From Candidatus Sulfotelmatobacter sp. (GTDB lineage: Bacteria > Acidobacteriota > Terriglobia > Terriglobales > SbA1), in contig JASLEQ010000337.1 of NCBI GenBank assembly GCA_030151135.1, positions 1-5,889 on the forward strand: a DNA stretch of 5,889 nucleotides. Reading direction: 5' to 3'. The translations under genes and the position numbers were made by a program. Positions 4,532 through 5,889 of this stretch are shown here, piece after piece (position 1 is the first letter of the stretch; the number at the start of each line of letters is the position of its first letter). The notes under the pieces were generated by a model. It worked only from the letters and a program-made list of their open reading frames with translations. It was not told the DNA's origin and ran no database searches.

Positions 4532-5889
4532 TCACCGGTCTCGGTTGGCAAGGAGCGCTCCGCCGCCACCAAGCGTTGCCAGGCTCGTCCCGTCCGAGGG
4601 CGTGATCGTGATCCGCTTCAGATTGTTCTGGTCCTGGGCAAGCACGGCGAGACTGCCGTCGGGCAGCATCTCCCACCAGGCTTCGCGTGAAGTTGGAGCG
4701 ATTGCGATTTCAGCTTCGGCGACTGCTTTGCCGTCGACATACATCCGCATGTTGTGGCTGCTGGGCACCACCTGCGCCCAGGCGATGTGCTTACTGTCCG
4801 CCGTGAACTGGAGAATGAGCATGTTAGGGTTCGCCAGCACAGGAGTGTATTTGCCATCGAGAAAGAGGCCAGATGCGAATTCGCCAGTGGCGCTTGGCGG
4901 TGCTGAATCCACCGCGATGTGCTTGCTGTCGGGACTGAATACGTAGTGGAATCGCGCCGTGCTGGGAGTGCCGAGGTTGGAAGCCATCTGCACGACGTTG
5001 TCAACGACGAGGCGCTGTCCGCCGCCCCGGAATGTGGCTCGATAGGCATAATGCTGGCCATCGGGAGAAAAGCGCAGATCGGTGGCGTACTGTACTCCTT
5101 CGGGAAGGTGCAGCATCTTGCCATCCAGGTACATCGTGGGAGCCTCCCCGCCGTTCACGCCGCAGAGTCCTCCCGCCCTTCCGCCGGTAGGTGCGATCAC
5201 CAGGGCGCCGTGACTGTCGATGACGGGCGGAGTTGGCTCGGGCAGACATTCCTCTGATTCCTGGTCGCCGATGATGGAGTAAGGCCCTCTGGCGAAGGCG
5301 GTATAGGTCACCTTGGAGGAGTCGGAGGTGAACACAACATGGTCGACTTGCTGGTACTCCTGCCCGCGTTTGCCATCAATGAGAAGGTACTGGCGATTCT
5401 GGGTGGTGGTGATCCGGGCAGCGTAGTGCTTGCCATCTGGGCTGAACGTGATCTGATCGATCTGTGCGCCGCGCTCGTGAATAAGTTCGCTGCCCGTCAC
5501 CTTCTTCCCATCGACCGCAAGAAACTGGACCGGTGACGGCGAGTGGGTAGCCGCATCCACGATGGCGGCGGTCATGTTGCCGGTGGGCGCCACAAATAGC
5601 CTGAGGTGGTCAGCCCGCATGAACGGCTTGCCGTCGAGCATCGCTTCCGAGTATCCGGCTGCCCCTGGATGTTCGATTGTCGTGTAGAGGTGCTGACTGT
5701 CGGCGCTCCACTGCACGGGGCCTCCGCGATAGGGAGCCATTTTGCCGTCGATAACCAGGCCCCACTTCGCCTCATCGGCGGGGTCGGTAACGATCAGCGC
5801 AAAGTGATCACCATCAGGACTGAAGAAGATATTCCTTATGTCTTCATTGCCGCCCTGCGACGTATGGGCGCTCCCGGGAACATCCTTTC
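4532..5889 (-). CDS. TolB/WD40-like beta-propeller protein with DGK repeats (N-terminus outside window)
   Basis: The frame enters from the right edge and gives 451 visible residues. The ATG at 5740 is internal, because coding continues without a break for 49 codons above it and includes one more repeat. The chain is built from roughly 40-50-residue units. Most combine F-[ST]-x-D-[GS]-x-[HK] with a strand ending in [VIL]-D-G-K. First motifs occur near visible residues 21, 60, 148, 186, 273, 317 and 361, with degenerate copies near 99, 224 and 408. D-G-K motifs occur near 47, 85, 126, 171, 255, 344 and 385. This pattern is typical of TolB/PD40-type propellers, usually protein-binding scaffolds in the periplasm. 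C214 and C242 lie in a longer loop and could pair. The C-terminus is a Gly/Ala/Leu-rich tail (TLGGGGALLANRDR). No protease or kinase domain is visible, but one could precede the propeller outside the window. It is the first visible gene of the putative operon. Confidence 0.88.
   Translation of the reverse strand, partial: KDVPGSAHTSQGGNEDIRNIFFSPDGDHFALIVTDPADEAKWGLVIDGKMAPYRGGPVQWSADSQHLYTTIEHPGAAGYSEAMLDGKPFMRADHLRLFVAPTGNMTAAIVDAATHSPSPVQFLAVDGKKVTGSELIHERGAQIDQITFSPDGKHYAARITTTQNRQYLLIDGKRGQEYQQVDHVVFTSDSSKVTYTAFARGPYSIIGDQESEECLPEPTPPVIDSHGALVIAPTGGRAGGLCGVNGGEAPTMYLDGKMLHLPEGVQYATDLRFSPDGQHYAYRATFRGGGQRLVVDNVVQMASNLGTPSTARFHYVFSPDSKHIAVDSAPPSATGEFASGLFLDGKYTPVLANPNMLILQFTADSKHIAWAQVVPSSHNMRMYVDGKAVAEAEIAIAPTSREAWWEMLPDGSLAVLAQDQNNLKRITITPSDGTSLATLGGGGALLANRDR

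Noticed and set aside
4492..4572. Longer lipoprotein start at 4572
   Set aside because: It would put 27 hydrophilic residues ahead of a clear lipoprotein signal and overlap the propeller gene. The AAGGAAG site favours 4491.
4618..5124. Minus-strand frame of 168 codons in another frame of the propeller gene
   Set aside because: It is Ser/Arg/Thr-rich out-of-frame translation. The propeller repeats occupy the real frame.
5738..5740. ATG at 5740 as the start of the propeller protein
   Set aside because: The frame stays open to the window edge and includes a further F-S-P-D-G and I-D-G-K unit, so this methionine is internal.

Overview
The window has moderately high G+C. Every convincing gene lies on the minus strand. 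It looks like a stretch of an Acidobacteriota (Terriglobia-like) chromosome. That assignment is an inference from protein style: secreted cysteine-paired proteins of unknown function, a one-domain lipoprotein with a D-G-S-L-T-G motif, a DGK-repeat beta-propeller, and a membrane protein that appears to begin a DUF1080/LamG-like jelly-roll domain. No marker gene confirms it. There is no rRNA, tRNA, CRISPR array, transposase or phage gene that I can support.

Right block, read right to left from the window edge to 2298. It begins with a beta-propeller protein (4532-5889) whose N-terminus is outside the window. After 40 bases comes a 104-residue lipoprotein (4177-4491), and after 58 bases a 606-residue secreted protein (2298-4118). 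The short gaps, the shared direction and good ribosome-binding sites before the second and third genes suggest one operon for envelope or periplasmic proteins. By motif, the lipoprotein carries a single copy of a domain that occurs twice at the C-terminus of the 606-residue protein. This three-copy family is the best candidate here for something undescribed.

Middle (1218-2297): about 1.1 kb with no confident gene. It includes an A+T-richer patch near 1620-1800, a possible plus-strand promoter, two small inverted-repeat structures, and weak or decayed short frames on both strands.

Left block (1-1217): a lipoprotein of the sugar-binding/LacI periplasmic-binding fold (270-1217). Its stop overlaps, as ATGA, the start of a membrane-anchored protein that runs off the left edge (1-273). 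No ABC permease or ATPase is visible. The tight coupling to a membrane protein suggests a ligand sensor feeding a transmembrane partner, with a LuxP/LuxQ-like logic, more than an importer. The output domain of the partner is outside the window.
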